Positions 9,104 through 17,866 of a DNA stretch of 64,000 nt are shown in pieces (position 1 is the first letter of the stretch; the number at the start of each line of letters is the position of its first letter). The notes beneath the pieces were generated by a model. The model searched no databases. It saw nothing but the letters and a program-made list of their open reading frames with translations, and was not told the DNA's origin. This DNA is from Pseudomonas syringae CC1557 (lineage in GTDB: Bacteria > Pseudomonadota > Gammaproteobacteria > Pseudomonadales > Pseudomonadaceae): contig NZ_CP007014.1 of NCBI RefSeq assembly GCF_000452705.1, positions 1,550,001 through 1,614,000 of the forward strand. The letters run 5' to 3'. A program made the position numbers and the translations under genes.

Positions 9104-9346
9104 GAAAACTCCTGCCAGTGGTTGAGGTCCGTTCGACCTGGTCGAGAAGCACCATAAAGGCAATTGGCAGACGCTGTGAAATTCGATTTTGGTCTAAGTT
9201 AATTATAAAAAATATGCATTATTTAATCGACTGATAATTAAAGTCTTGTGCAAGGCTGCGGCGCAGGGTGCAGCGCATCATCAACGCTCGTTGATGTGCT
9301 CTGTGATGGGTATCATGCTCATCTGCATTGGCTGGAGGAGACGTTC

Positions 9347-9649
9347 ATGTCTGCCGAAAAACCTGAAATCATCATCACCTATTGTATTCAGTGTCAGTGG
9401 CTGTTGCGCGCCGCCTGGCTGGCCCAGGAGCTGCTGAGTACCTTCAGTGACAATCTGGGCAAGGTGTCACTGCAACCGGGCACCGGAGGTACGTTTCGTA
9501 TTACCTGCGACGGTGTGCAGATCTGGGAGCGCAAGGCAGACGGCGGCTTTCCCGAGGCCAAGGTGCTCAAGCAACGGGTCCGTGACCAGATAGATCCGGC
9601 ACGTGATCTGGGCCACAACGACCGACCGCTGCCCACCAGCCCTCAGTGA
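9347..9649 (+). CDS. SelT/SelW/SelH-family (Rdx) thioredoxin-like protein
   Basis: A 100-residue protein with the Rdx fold. The redox motif Cys13-Ile-Gln-Cys16 sits after the first beta strand (ITYCIQCQWLL); in eukaryotic relatives the second cysteine is often selenocysteine, while here it is plain Cys. A second conserved block, LQPGTGGTFRITCDGVQIW, follows. GGAGGAG precedes the chosen ATG by six bases. The function in bacteria is undetermined, probably a thiol redox role. It stands alone, 94 bases before a metallophosphoesterase gene. Confidence 0.85.
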   Translation: MSAEKPEIIITYCIQCQWLLRAAWLAQELLSTFSDNLGKVSLQPGTGGTFRITCDGVQIWERKADGGFPEAKVLKQRVRDQIDPARDLGHNDRPLPTSPQ

Positions 9650-9742
9650 TACGGGGCGATTGTCACGACATCGCCACATGCGTGTCACATTCAGTTAACC
9701 GGCATGCTCCACTCTCTTCAAAACCATGCCGGAGGTTGTCCC

Positions 9743-10564
9743 ATGAGCAGCGCTCAGCTCGCCACACCCAGCCGCAAACAACGTGTGCGGACCTTGTGGA
9801 TTTCCGACGTTCACCTCGGCACGCGTGATTGCCAGGCTGAGCACTTGTCTGCATTCCTCAAGCGCTATCAGGCTGACAAGGTGTACCTGGTCGGCGACAT
9901 CATCGACGGCTGGAAACTGCGCGGCGGTATGTACTGGCCGCAAGCACATACCAACGTGATCCGCCGTCTGCTGACCATGAGCAAGCGCGGCACCGAGGTG
10001 ATTTACGTCACCGGCAACCATGACGAATTTCTGCGGCGGTATTCGAAACTGGTACTGGGCAACATCCAGTTAGTGGACGAAGCCGAGCACGTGACCGCCG
10101 ATGGCCGTCGCCTGCTGGTCATCCACGGTGATCAGTTCGACGTGATTACCCGTTATCACCGCTGGCTGGCCTTTCTGGGCGACTCGGCCTACGAGTTCAC
10201 TCTGACCCTCAATCGCTGGCTGAACCATTGGCGCGCCAAGTACGGCTATGGCTACTGGTCGCTGTCGGCGTACTTGAAGCACAAGGTCAAGAGTGCGGTG
10301 AACTTCATCAGCGATTTCGAGGAAGCGATTGCCCACGAATGCGTGAAGCGTGGTCTGGACGGCGTAGTTTGCGGGCACATCCACCACGCTGAAATACGTC
10401 AGGTGGGCGGCGTGGAATACCTCAATTGCGGCGACTGGGTTGAATCCTGTACCGCCCTGATCGAGCATCTGGACGGCAACATCGAACTGTTCCGCCTGGC
10501 TGATGCGCATGTGAAGGCGCAACAGGTGGTGGCCCAGGAGCCCGCCAGCGAAACGGTTGCCTGA
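9743..10564 (+). CDS. Calcineurin-type metallophosphoesterase (LpxH-like UDP-2,3-diacylglucosamine diphosphatase family)
   Basis: A 273-residue cytosolic phosphoesterase with the complete metal-binding set: Asp22 and His24 (SDVHLGT), GDIIDGW, GNHDE, HGDQFD and GHIHHAE. It belongs to the LpxH-like branch but is about 30 residues longer than typical LpxH (about 240), so it may be the second paralogue common in Pseudomonas rather than the essential lipid A enzyme. GGAGG lies eight bases before the chosen ATG; an earlier in-frame ATG lacks a ribosome site. Substrate should be treated as unproven. Confidence 0.85.
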   Translation: MSSAQLATPSRKQRVRTLWISDVHLGTRDCQAEHLSAFLKRYQADKVYLVGDIIDGWKLRGGMYWPQAHTNVIRRLLTMSKRGTEVIYVTGNHDEFLRRYSKLVLGNIQLVDEAEHVTADGRRLLVIHGDQFDVITRYHRWLAFLGDSAYEFTLTLNRWLNHWRAKYGYGYWSLSAYLKHKVKSAVNFISDFEEAIAHECVKRGLDGVVCGHIHHAEIRQVGGVEYLNCGDWVESCTALIEHLDGNIELFRLADAHVKAQQVVAQEPASETVA

Positions 10565-10584
10565 GCGTCACAACGGCGCTCTTT

Positions 10585-10923
10585 TTAGAAAGCTACCTTG
10601 CCCAACAGCATGTCACGGTACATGACGAAGTCACCGAGCAGGCTGTAGAACGGATGCTTGAACGTGGCCGGCCGGTTTTTCTCGAAAAAGAAATGCCCGG
10701 CCCAGGCGAAACCGTAGCCCGCGACAGGCACCAGCCACAACAACCCCCAGCGACCACTGCCCACACCGAACGCCAACAGAAAAATCACCAGCGACGTGCC
10801 GACAAAATGCAGGCGTCGACTGGTGCTGCTGCTGTGTTCGGCAAGATAGAACGGATAAAACTCGGCAAAGCTTGAGAAACGCTTGATGGTATCCACAGTG
10901 CGTACCCTCAGGTTGGTTCTCAT
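10585..10923 (-). CDS. DUF962 / Mpo1-like membrane protein
   Basis: About 112 residues with the DUF962 pattern: FAEFYPFYLAEH with its conserved His, RRLHFVGTSLVI, two hydrophobic helices and GHFFFEKNRPATFKHP. The yeast relative Mpo1 is an iron-dependent dioxygenase of fatty-acid alpha-oxidation, and the conserved histidines are present here, but the bacterial role is untested. The start is uncertain; an ATG at 10950 would add nine residues. It is likely an inner-membrane protein. Its promoter side faces the long repeat array. Confidence 0.75.
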   Translation of the reverse strand: MRTNLRVRTVDTIKRFSSFAEFYPFYLAEHSSSTSRRLHFVGTSLVIFLLAFGVGSGRWGLLWLVPVAGYGFAWAGHFFFEKNRPATFKHPFYSLLGDFVMYRDMLLGKVAF

Positions 10924-11116
10924 GGTTATACACAAGTCCTGATGAGCCACAAAATACAGCTATGACTCGTGCCCACTTCGTGAACATGCATTCGTGATGC
11001 GCTTCCTCACGCAGCAGCAATACTTCATGCGTCGCTTGCAAATAAACGCTGCCATAAGAGTCTCTTCGATCACGATGTCACTGACGACGCAGAGTGCGAC
11101 GTAAGTGACGGCTGAG

Positions 11117-11213
11117 TCCTGACACTGATCCGGGGGTAGCCTGGCAGGACGCCAGGCTAGCCGCACCGGGCCATGGATGGCCCGTTGCGGCGACCCCCGG
11201 ATCAGTGTCAGGA
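11117..11213. repeat. Three-way-junction palindrome, copy A
   Basis: A perfect 21-base-pair outer stem (11117-11137 with 11193-11213) encloses two further perfect hairpins. One is TAGCCTGGC/GCCAGGCTA (11137-11159). The other is a GCCGCA/TGCGGC base (11160-11165, 11186-11191) topped by CGGGCCAT/ATGGCCCG (11167-11184). Either strand folds into the same shape. Confidence 0.9.
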
Positions 11214-11576
11214 CGAAGGAACCCGACGAAGTCGGGCCGGAAACGGAGCCAGGGGATTTGGTTACTTTGGCCCCATCAAAGTAACTCGCCGAGGGGCGAA
11301 AAGGTGCGTCGAGCCGTAAACAAACATCACTGACATCGCAGAACCGCTGTGTGACGCAGAGCGTCACGAACTGCATACCGACGCGGAGCGTCGGCACGAT
11401 AGTCAAAAGGTGCGTCGATCCGTAAACAAACATCACTGACATCACAGAACCACTGTGTGACGCAGAGCGTCACGAACTGCGTATCGACGCGAAGCGTCGG
11501 CACGATAGTCAAAAGAAAGCGCTTTTTTATCACGATGTCACTGACGACGCAGAGTGCGACGTAAGTGACGGCTGAG

Positions 11577-11673
11577 TCCTGACACTGATCCGGGGGTAGC
11601 CTGGCAGGACGCCAGGCTAGCCGCACCGGGCCATGGATGGCCCGTTGCGGCGACCCCCGGATCAGTGTCAGGA
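11577..11673. repeat. Three-way-junction palindrome, copy B
   Basis: Same sequence and pairing as copy A, 460 bases further on. No mismatch is seen in the stems. Confidence 0.9.
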
Positions 11674-11929
11674 CGAAGGAACCCGACGAAGTCGGGCCGG
11701 AAACGGAGCCAGGGGTTTTGGTTACTTTGGCCCATCAAAGTAACTCGCCGAGGGGCGAAAAGGGGCGTCGAGCCGTAAACAAACATCACTGACATCGCAG
11801 AACCACTGTGTGACGCGGAGCGTCACGAACTGCATACCGACGCGGAGCGTCGGCACGATAGTCAAAAGAAAGCGCTTTTTTATCACGATGCCACTGACGA
11901 CGCAGAGTGCGACGTAAGTGACGGCTGAG

Positions 11930-12026
11930 ACCTGACACTGATCCGGGGGTAGCCTGGCAGGACGCCAGGCTAGCCGCACCGGGCCATGGATGGCCCGTTG
12001 CGGCGACTCCCGGATCAGTGTCAGGA
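11930..12026. repeat. Three-way-junction palindrome, copy C
   Basis: Same architecture as copies A and B, with two changes in the outer stem (first base A instead of T, and ACTCCCGG instead of ACCCCCGG). A right half only of a fourth copy begins at about 12216, joined directly to the preceding small-hairpin unit. Confidence 0.88.
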
Positions 12027-12484
12027 CGAAGGAACCCGACGAAGTCGGGCCGGAAACGGAGCCAGGGGTTTTGGTTACTTTGGCCCCATCAAAGTAACTC
12101 GCCGAGGGGCGAAAAGGTGTCTCGAGCCGTAAACAAACATCACTGACATCGCAGAACCGCTGTGTGACGCGGAGCGTCACGAACTGCATACCGACGCGGA
12201 GCGTCGGCACGATAGCGACCCCCGGATCAGTGTCAGGACGAAGGAACCCGACGAAGTCGGGCCGGAAACGGAGCCAGGGGTTTTGGTTACTTTGGCCCCA
12301 TCAAAGTAACTCGCCGAGGGGCGAAAAGGTGACCTGAGTCAAACGCCATTCTACCTGACATCACAGAACCGCTGTGTGACGCAGAGCGTCACGAACTGCG
12401 TATCGACGCGAAGCGTCGGCACGATAGTCATCTCGTTGCCAACTGGTAGTCAGACGTGTGTGTAACGATGAGCGCTGCCCGCTC

Positions 12485-13939
12485 TCAATGCCGCCAGAAC
12501 GCCGGTACGCACAGCACCAGCACAGTAATGATCTCCAGACGGCCAAGCAGCATGCCGCCGGACAGAATCCACTTGGCTGCATCCGGCAGGGTCGAAAAAT
12601 TGCCTGCCGGACCAATGACTTCGCCCAGCCCCGGTCCTACGCCGGAGACCGTGCTGGCCGCGCCGGTCAGGGCTGTCATCCAGTCCAGCCCGAGCAACGA
12701 CAGCATCAGCGCGATCAGACAGATAGTAATGGTGAAGAAAAACGAAAAGGTCAGAATCGAACGAACGATTTCGTCGTCCAGTCGATGGCCATTGTATTTC
12801 TGTTTCATCACCGCACGCGGGTGGATCAGTTGATTGAGGTTGGTCTTGAGCAGGATGTAGGCCACCTGAAAGCGGAAGATCTTCACCCCGCCTGCCGTCG
12901 AGCCGGAACAGCCGCCGATGAACCCCAGATAGAAGAACAGCATCAGCGAGAAATTGCCCCACAGGCTGTAGTCGCCGAGTGCAAAGCCGGTGGTTGTCAC
13001 CACCGACGTGACGTTCAACGCCACATGGCGCAATGCCTCAGTCCACGGCAGATCGGTGGTGTTGGCGTACCAGACGGTCATCACCAGCCAGGTAATCAAC
13101 AACAAGCCGATCAGCCCCTGCACCTGCTCATCCTTGATCAGCGCCTTGCGGTTGCCGCGCAGGGTGGCAACGTACAGCGTGAAGGGCAGGCTGCCGAGGA
13201 TCATTACCACGATGGCCACCCAGTGCACCGCAGGCTGCGGCCATTTGGCCAGCGACAGATCGGACGTAGAGAAACCACCGGTGGAAATGGCTGACATCGC
13301 GTGGTTGATCGCGTCGAACAGGCTCATGCCCGCCGCCCAGAAGGCCAGGCTGCCCAATGCGGTAAAGCCGACATAAGCCAGCACGATGAACTTGGCCACC
13401 ATATGCGAGCGCGGCATAACCTTTTCCGAACGGTCGGAGGATTCGGTCTGAAACAGGCGCATGCCGCCAATGCGCAGTAACGGCAGAATCGCCACCGCCA
13501 TGCCGATAAAACCGATCCCGCCCAGCCAGTGCAGCATCGAGCGCCAGATCAGAATGCCCGGCGACATGCTGTCCAGATGGCTGAGCACAGTGGAACCGGT
13601 CGCGGTAATGCCTGACATGCTCTCGAAAAACGAGTCGGTGTAGCTGATGTGCTGGGTCAGCAGAAAGGGCAGGGCAGCGAAGATGCACACCACGATCCAG
13701 CTGGAAACCGTGAGCATGTACATGTCGCGAGGTCGCAACTGGACGTTATCGGGACGTCCGGGCACCACCAGCGCCAGACCGGCAATAAAAGTGATGACGC
13801 TGGCCCACAGGAACGAGCGCAGATCCTCGAAGCGGTCGTAGATGACCAGTGTCGCCATGGGCACAGTCATCGCGACCGCCAGAGTGATCAGGAAGATGCC
13901 GATGATGAAACCGATGATGCGAAAGGTCGGCAACGACAT
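12485..13939 (-). CDS. trkH: Trk-type potassium uptake protein TrkH
   Basis: A 484-residue inner-membrane protein with the four pore-loop repeats of TrkH/KtrB transporters. It imports K+ with the cytosolic regulator TrkA, whose gene is not here. Selectivity-filter regions are visible: MSGITATGSTVL, MSAISTGGFSTSD, NVTSVVTTTGFALGDY and STVSGVGPGLGEVI. About ten or more hydrophobic segments run the full length. It is transcribed toward the repeat array, which therefore lies in its 3' flank. No neighbour suggests an operon. Confidence 0.95.
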   Translation of the reverse strand: MSLPTFRIIGFIIGIFLITLAVAMTVPMATLVIYDRFEDLRSFLWASVITFIAGLALVVPGRPDNVQLRPRDMYMLTVSSWIVVCIFAALPFLLTQHISYTDSFFESMSGITATGSTVLSHLDSMSPGILIWRSMLHWLGGIGFIGMAVAILPLLRIGGMRLFQTESSDRSEKVMPRSHMVAKFIVLAYVGFTALGSLAFWAAGMSLFDAINHAMSAISTGGFSTSDLSLAKWPQPAVHWVAIVVMILGSLPFTLYVATLRGNRKALIKDEQVQGLIGLLLITWLVMTVWYANTTDLPWTEALRHVALNVTSVVTTTGFALGDYSLWGNFSLMLFFYLGFIGGCSGSTAGGVKIFRFQVAYILLKTNLNQLIHPRAVMKQKYNGHRLDDEIVRSILTFSFFFTITICLIALMLSLLGLDWMTALTGAASTVSGVGPGLGEVIGPAGNFSTLPDAAKWILSGGMLLGRLEIITVLVLCVPAFWRH

Positions 13940-14112
13940 GAAAGGCTCTGGCTGGTATCAGGAAAGGCGCCATTCTACCTGCGCTTGAAGGCATGTAAAC
14001 CAGTGTGGCTGTGGGGTGTTTCGACAGGCCAGGTAAGGAATTGTCCGCCGGACTCGTTATTGACACTGAACAGGCTCTAGAATGTCCAGCTCATCTTTCA
14101 AGGAGACAGCCC

Positions 14113-14673
14113 ATGCAGGCGCTCGACGCTTTGCTCAATCGCGTATCGGTTCCGCGACTGGTCGACCCGGCCCCGGACGCTGCACAGCGGGAAATCATGT
14201 TCGGCGCGGCGTTGCGCTCGCCCGACCATGGCCAGCTGAAGCCGTATCGTTTTCTGACCGTCGAAGGTTCGGCCCGTGAGCGCATGGGCGAGTTGCTGGT
14301 CGAGGCGCTGCAACAGAGCGGCGCAGAAGTCACCCCGCAAGCGCTGGAAAAAGCCCGCCTCGGTCCGCTGCGTGCGCCGCTGGTCGTGGTGGTGATCGCC
14401 CGCTTGCAGGATCATTTCAAAGTCCCGCGTTCGGAACAGCTGATAACCGCAGGCTGCGCCGCCCATGGCGTGCTGCTGGCAGCCTATGCGCTGGGCATCG
14501 GCGCGGTCTGGCGCACGGGTGAATTGTCCTATGCGCCGCATGTCGCCAAGGGCTTCGGGCTTGAAGCGGGCGAGGAAGTGATCGGTTTTCTGTATCTGGG
14601 CACTCCGCAAAATCCGCCACGCCAGGCCCCGAAGGTTGATGTGACTGAATTCGTCAACGAGTGGCAAGGCTAG
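14113..14673 (+). CDS. YdjA-type nitroreductase family protein
   Basis: A 186-residue FMN-dependent oxidoreductase, the short YdjA subtype. The N-terminal FMN-binding stretch contains RSPDHGQLKPYRFL and the C-terminal half has YALGIGAVWRTGEL and GFLYLGTP. Family members reduce nitro groups or quinones with NAD(P)H, usually as dimers; the natural substrate is not known. AAGGAGACAGCCC precedes the chosen ATG. Its stop codon shares CTAG with the stop of the convergent histidine kinase, a four-base overlap. Confidence 0.88.
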   Translation: MQALDALLNRVSVPRLVDPAPDAAQREIMFGAALRSPDHGQLKPYRFLTVEGSARERMGELLVEALQQSGAEVTPQALEKARLGPLRAPLVVVVIARLQDHFKVPRSEQLITAGCAAHGVLLAAYALGIGAVWRTGELSYAPHVAKGFGLEAGEEVIGFLYLGTPQNPPRQAPKVDVTEFVNEWQG

Positions 14674-16019
14674 ACCGAAGAGGGATTTTCCGGTTCCAGC
14701 GGCAGATCCAGTGTGGCAACGAAACCACCGTCCGGATGATTGTCCAGAATCAGGTTTCCGCCATGCCGCTCGGCTGCCCGCTTGGCAATCGCCAGGCCCA
14801 GACCGTGACCCGGCGTGGTCTGGCCGGGCGCGCGGTAAAACGGTTCGCCCAGTTGCGCCAGGTGTTCTGCGGCAACGCCCGGGCCGTGATCGCGAACGCT
14901 GAGGCGGACATGATTGCCAACCTGAACCGCTTGCAAATCGATGCTCTGCCCCGGCGCATTGAAGCGCAGGGCGTTGCGCAGCAGATTGTCCAGCGCCCGT
15001 TCGATCATGTCCGGCCAGCCTTGTAATTGCAGGCCACTCTGAACCTCGACCCGAATGTTTTGCTCGGCGCCGTCCAGGTGCGTGTCGTGCTTCAGGCGGT
15101 GTAACAGTTCGTCGAGATTCACCGGCTCGGGACCGCCAAAATCTGCATCCAGACGCGCGAGTGCCAGAATCTCGCTGATCAGCGCCTCCAGACGGTCGCA
15201 TTCGCGGCCAAGCCGTGGCCAGAGTTTTTCACGTTCGGCAGGTTCCGCACGCTCGGCCAGCGCCAGGGCAATGCGCAGTCGGGCCAACGGCGAACGCAAC
15301 TCGTGGGATACGTCGCGCAACAACTGACGCTGGCTGCCGATCAGGGTTTGCAGGCGTGCGCCCATACGGTTGAAATCAGTGGCCAGCACGCCGAATTCAT
15401 CACGTCGATTGGCAAGTTGCCCCAGGCTGTGCTGCTGATAACTGGTTTGCCCCAGATCATGCACGGCGCCGCGCAAACGGTTTAGCGGGCGGGTGATCGA
15501 CAGCGTCACAAACAGGCTGAACAGGGTCAGCACCACCAGCGCGATACCCAGCGCGCTTAGCGGCCACATCAGACTCTGGCGGTGCCAGGCGTCGAGTTCC
15601 GGGTGCGGCACGCGATAGATGAACAGGTAGGTTTCGCCGGTTTTCGGGCTGCTGTATTCAGTAGCCAGACGCCGCCATGGCAGCTTGCGACCCTTGTCCT
15701 CATCCTCCGCCTGGCGGGCTTCCAGTGCTGCGGCGCGTGGCGGGAAGGTGCCGCGTACCACGGGTTCGCCACTGTCGCTCAGCACCTGAACGTCGATACG
15801 ATTGCGCCGCTTGATGTCTTGCAGGAACTCCTGAGCGTTATCCGCGCCCTGTTCTTCAAAGCGTTGCGTCCATTGTTCCGGCAGCACGTTGAGCACCGGA
15901 TGGCGATTGAGGATCCAGGCGTCCTGATTAAGCATGTGCCCCACGAGCACCGACAGGCCGCCGACCAGGGCAATGGCCAGCCAGAAGCTGGCCAGGATTC
16001 GCCAGAACAATGAACGCAC
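14670..16019 (-). CDS. CpxA-like envelope-stress sensor histidine kinase
   Basis: A 449-residue kinase: transmembrane helix 1 at about 7-29, a periplasmic domain to about 148, helix 2 at about 150-174, a HAMP linker, then the dimerisation domain with phospho-accepting His239 (RDVSHELRSPL). The ATP-binding N, G1 and G2 boxes are present (NLLRNALRFN, RDHGPGV, GHGLGLAI). It is the last gene of a set with an OmpR-type regulator and a Spy-like protein, an arrangement matching Cpx-type signalling of envelope stress. A terminator hairpin sits between the Spy-like gene and this gene, so kinase expression is probably lower. Confidence 0.88.
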   Translation of the reverse strand: MRSLFWRILASFWLAIALVGGLSVLVGHMLNQDAWILNRHPVLNVLPEQWTQRFEEQGADNAQEFLQDIKRRNRIDVQVLSDSGEPVVRGTFPPRAAALEARQAEDEDKGRKLPWRRLATEYSSPKTGETYLFIYRVPHPELDAWHRQSLMWPLSALGIALVVLTLFSLFVTLSITRPLNRLRGAVHDLGQTSYQQHSLGQLANRRDEFGVLATDFNRMGARLQTLIGSQRQLLRDVSHELRSPLARLRIALALAERAEPAEREKLWPRLGRECDRLEALISEILALARLDADFGGPEPVNLDELLHRLKHDTHLDGAEQNIRVEVQSGLQLQGWPDMIERALDNLLRNALRFNAPGQSIDLQAVQVGNHVRLSVRDHGPGVAAEHLAQLGEPFYRAPGQTTPGHGLGLAIAKRAAERHGGNLILDNHPDGGFVATLDLPLEPENPSSV

Positions 16020-16039
16020 GGGATTTCCTCAATCTCAGT

Positions 16040-16075
16040 AAAAAAGCCCGGCATGCGGGTGCATGCCGGGTTCTA
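16040..16075 (-). terminator. Terminator between Spy-like gene and histidine kinase
   Basis: On the minus strand ACCCGGCATGC pairs with GCATGCCGGGC and is followed by TTTTTT. It lies 30 bases after the stop of the Spy-like gene and just before the kinase start, so it probably acts as a partial, dose-setting terminator. Confidence 0.85.
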
Positions 16076-16106
16076 TTCACGTCGCCTGGCCAGAAGGCCT
16101 GACGAT

Positions 16107-16619
16107 TTACTGCATCTTTGCAGCTTTTTCTGCTTTCCAGGCTTTGAACTCGGCCCATTCGGCGCGACGTTCGTCCTGTCTTTTCTTGATTTCGTCGAAC
16201 TGCTTCTGCTGTTCCGGGCTCAGCAGTACGCGAATTGCACTGTCGGTCTCGGCGCGCTTGGCGTTGATTTCGTTGTACATCGCTTTCTGCGCCGGGGCAG
16301 GCATTTTGTCCAGATAGCGTTGAGTGATGTCGTGGCGTTCGTGCTTCTGCTCACGCATCAGCCTGTCGATCTGCTGGCGCTGTTCACGGCTCAGGTCCAG
16401 ATCTCCAAGAGGGCCTGGGCCACGGCGCATTTCCGGACCTGGGCCTCGCTCACCCATCGGGCCGCGACGCATGTCGGGCCCAGGGCCTCGATCATCACGA
16501 TCAAGACGCATGGCTGGCACGTCTGCGTCAGGGCCGCCCGGTGGTGGCGGTGGCGGTGCGGCCATGGCAATGGTAGGCAGGGCAGTTGCGAACATCAAAG
16601 CGATCAGGGTCTTACGCAT
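16107..16619 (-). CDS. Spy/CpxP-like periplasmic protein
   Basis: A 170-residue protein with a signal peptide at residues 1-20 (ends IAMA). After it come a proline run (APPPPPPGG), a low-complexity RGPGP-rich linker and a helical domain with two LTXXQ-type repeats: LDLSREQRQQ and LLSPEQQKQF. Relatives in E. coli are CpxP, which inhibits CpxA, and Spy, a chaperone. Its place between the response regulator and the kinase suggests it modulates that pair. The RGPGP linker is longer than in Spy and could be specific to this genus. Confidence 0.85.
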   Translation of the reverse strand: MRKTLIALMFATALPTIAMAAPPPPPPGGPDADVPAMRLDRDDRGPGPDMRRGPMGERGPGPEMRRGPGPLGDLDLSREQRQQIDRLMREQKHERHDITQRYLDKMPAPAQKAMYNEINAKRAETDSAIRVLLSPEQQKQFDEIKKRQDERRAEWAEFKAWKAEKAAKMQ

Positions 16620-16699
16620 GGTGTATCTCCTTGTCTCTAGTGCGGCTCAATGCCGATGAGCCCAGTTTAGGGAGAACAAGGTCAAGCACGGTCAGCGGT

Positions 16700-16799
16700 A
16701 CGTAAAGCTTGTGTAAGGGGCAGCGGCAAGTTTTGTCAGCTTCAAGCCAGAAGCACTCTGATGTTTGCTTACAGCTTGTCGCTTAAAGCTTGAAGCTGC
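16700..16799. repeat. Inverted repeat after the response regulator
   Basis: CAGCTTCAAG near 16738 and CTTGAAGCTG near 16789 form a 10-base inverted repeat separated by about 40 bases, with further AGCTT motifs between them. It resembles a commonly repeated intergenic element rather than a simple terminator. It separates the regulator from the Spy-like gene. Confidence 0.55.
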
Positions 16800-17477
16800 T
16801 CAAAGAGCGTAATAATACCCGCGGCTGCGCAGGGCGACGATGCGTGGGCGGCCATCGGCGTGCGGGCCGATCTTCTTGCGCAGGTTGCTGACGTGCATGT
16901 CCAGGCTGCGGTCGTAAAGGGTCAGTTTGCGGCCCAGGGCCAGTTGCGCCAGTTCCTGCTTGTCCAGCGGTTCGCCGGGCTGGCGCATCAGCGCCTCAAG
17001 CAAACGGCTCTCGGACACGGTGAGGGTCAGCTCCTTGTTATCGACACTGACCACACCACGCACCGGGCTGAAGGTCAGGTCACCCAGCTCAAGTTGCGTC
17101 GACGAAGCAACCGGATGGCTGCGGCGTAGTACAGCACGCAAGCGGGCGGTCAGCTCGCGGGGGTCGCAGGGTTTCGCCAGATAATCGTCAGCGCCCAGTT
17201 CCAGGCCAAGTATGCGGTCCAGCGGCTCGCCACGTGCCGAGAGCATTACCACCGGCAGGTCCGGGTGCTCGGAACGCAACTGTTTGAGCAGCTCCAGGCC
17301 GCTGCCGTCGGGCAGCATCACGTCCAGTACCACCGCAGAGGGCGCTGCATCGGCCAATGCCTTGCGTGCGCTGGAGCCATCGTGGCAGGCGCGTACCTGA
17401 AAGCCTTCCTGGCTCAGCCAACTGCTCAGCAGCTCGCACAGCTCCTGGTCATCATCTATCAGTAACAGCTCGCTCAT
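16800..17477 (-). CDS. CpxR-like OmpR-family response regulator
   Basis: A 225-residue two-domain regulator. The receiver domain has the acidic pair Asp8/Asp9, phospho-acceptor Asp52 (VVLDVMLPDG) and Lys102 (YLAKPCDP). The C-terminal winged helix ends RGYYYAL, as in OmpR-type proteins. It is the promoter-proximal gene of the regulator/Spy/kinase set. Likely targets include its own operon and envelope-stress genes; this follows from family, not from a visible binding site. Confidence 0.9.
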   Translation of the reverse strand: MSELLLIDDDQELCELLSSWLSQEGFQVRACHDGSSARKALADAAPSAVVLDVMLPDGSGLELLKQLRSEHPDLPVVMLSARGEPLDRILGLELGADDYLAKPCDPRELTARLRAVLRRSHPVASSTQLELGDLTFSPVRGVVSVDNKELTLTVSESRLLEALMRQPGEPLDKQELAQLALGRKLTLYDRSLDMHVSNLRKKIGPHADGRPRIVALRSRGYYYAL

Positions 17478-17565
17478 GACTCACTCAATTTAGCCACTGC
17501 CAGAATGCAGCGCAGCGCGGCCTTGATCGAAAGGCAGCGCTGCATAGGGGTTGGCCAGGCGCGGG

Positions 17566-17865
17566 TCAGGGCATGACTTGCTTGAACGGCTTGACCACGA
17601 CATTGGCGTAAACGCCTGCTGCAACGTATGGGTCGGCATCGGCCCAGGTTTTTGCGGCGTCCAGCGAGTCGAACTCGGCAACCACCAGGCTGCCGCTGAA
17701 ACCGGCAGCGCCCGGATCATTACTCTCGATTGCCGGATGTGGGCCGGCCAGTACCAGACGGCCTGCATCCTTGAGTGCGTTCAGGCGCTCAAGGTGTGCA
17801 GGACGAACGCTCAGGCGTTTTTCCAGCGAGTTTTCGACGTCAGTGGCGATGATTGCGTAGAGCAT
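17566..17865 (-). CDS. yciI: YciI family protein
   Basis: A 99-residue single-domain protein of the YciI fold. The conserved His (ARPAHLERL region, and AGPHPAIE) and Asp ([17 protein letters not shown]) that form the family's putative active site are present. The reaction is unknown. It starts two bases after the stop of yciB on the same strand, so the two are co-transcribed, as in many gammaproteobacteria. Confidence 0.9.
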   Translation of the reverse strand: MLYAIIATDVENSLEKRLSVRPAHLERLNALKDAGRLVLAGPHPAIESNDPGAAGFSGSLVVAEFDSLDAAKTWADADPYVAAGVYANVVVKPFKQVMP

Positions 17866-17866
17866 G

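Larger units (their letters stand above)
10960..12445. repeat. Array of long intergenic repeats with three-way-junction palindromes (no gene)
   Basis: About 1.5 kb without a credible gene. A composite unit starting CACGATGTCACTGACGACGC occurs at 11071, 11531 and 11884 (steps of 460 and 353 bases), and a fourth partial unit starts near 12216. Within the first unit a 106-base segment is tandemly doubled (from 11306 and from 11412), which explains the longer step. Each unit holds a 97-base palindrome, a GTTACTTTG/CAAAGTAAC hairpin and small GACGC/GCGTC hairpins. The copies are nearly identical, implying recent duplication or gene conversion. Confidence 0.9.

Noticed and set aside
10960..12445. 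CRISPR array
   Set aside because: Repeats are long (about 350 bases) and complex, with no short regular repeats or unique spacers, and no cas genes are present.
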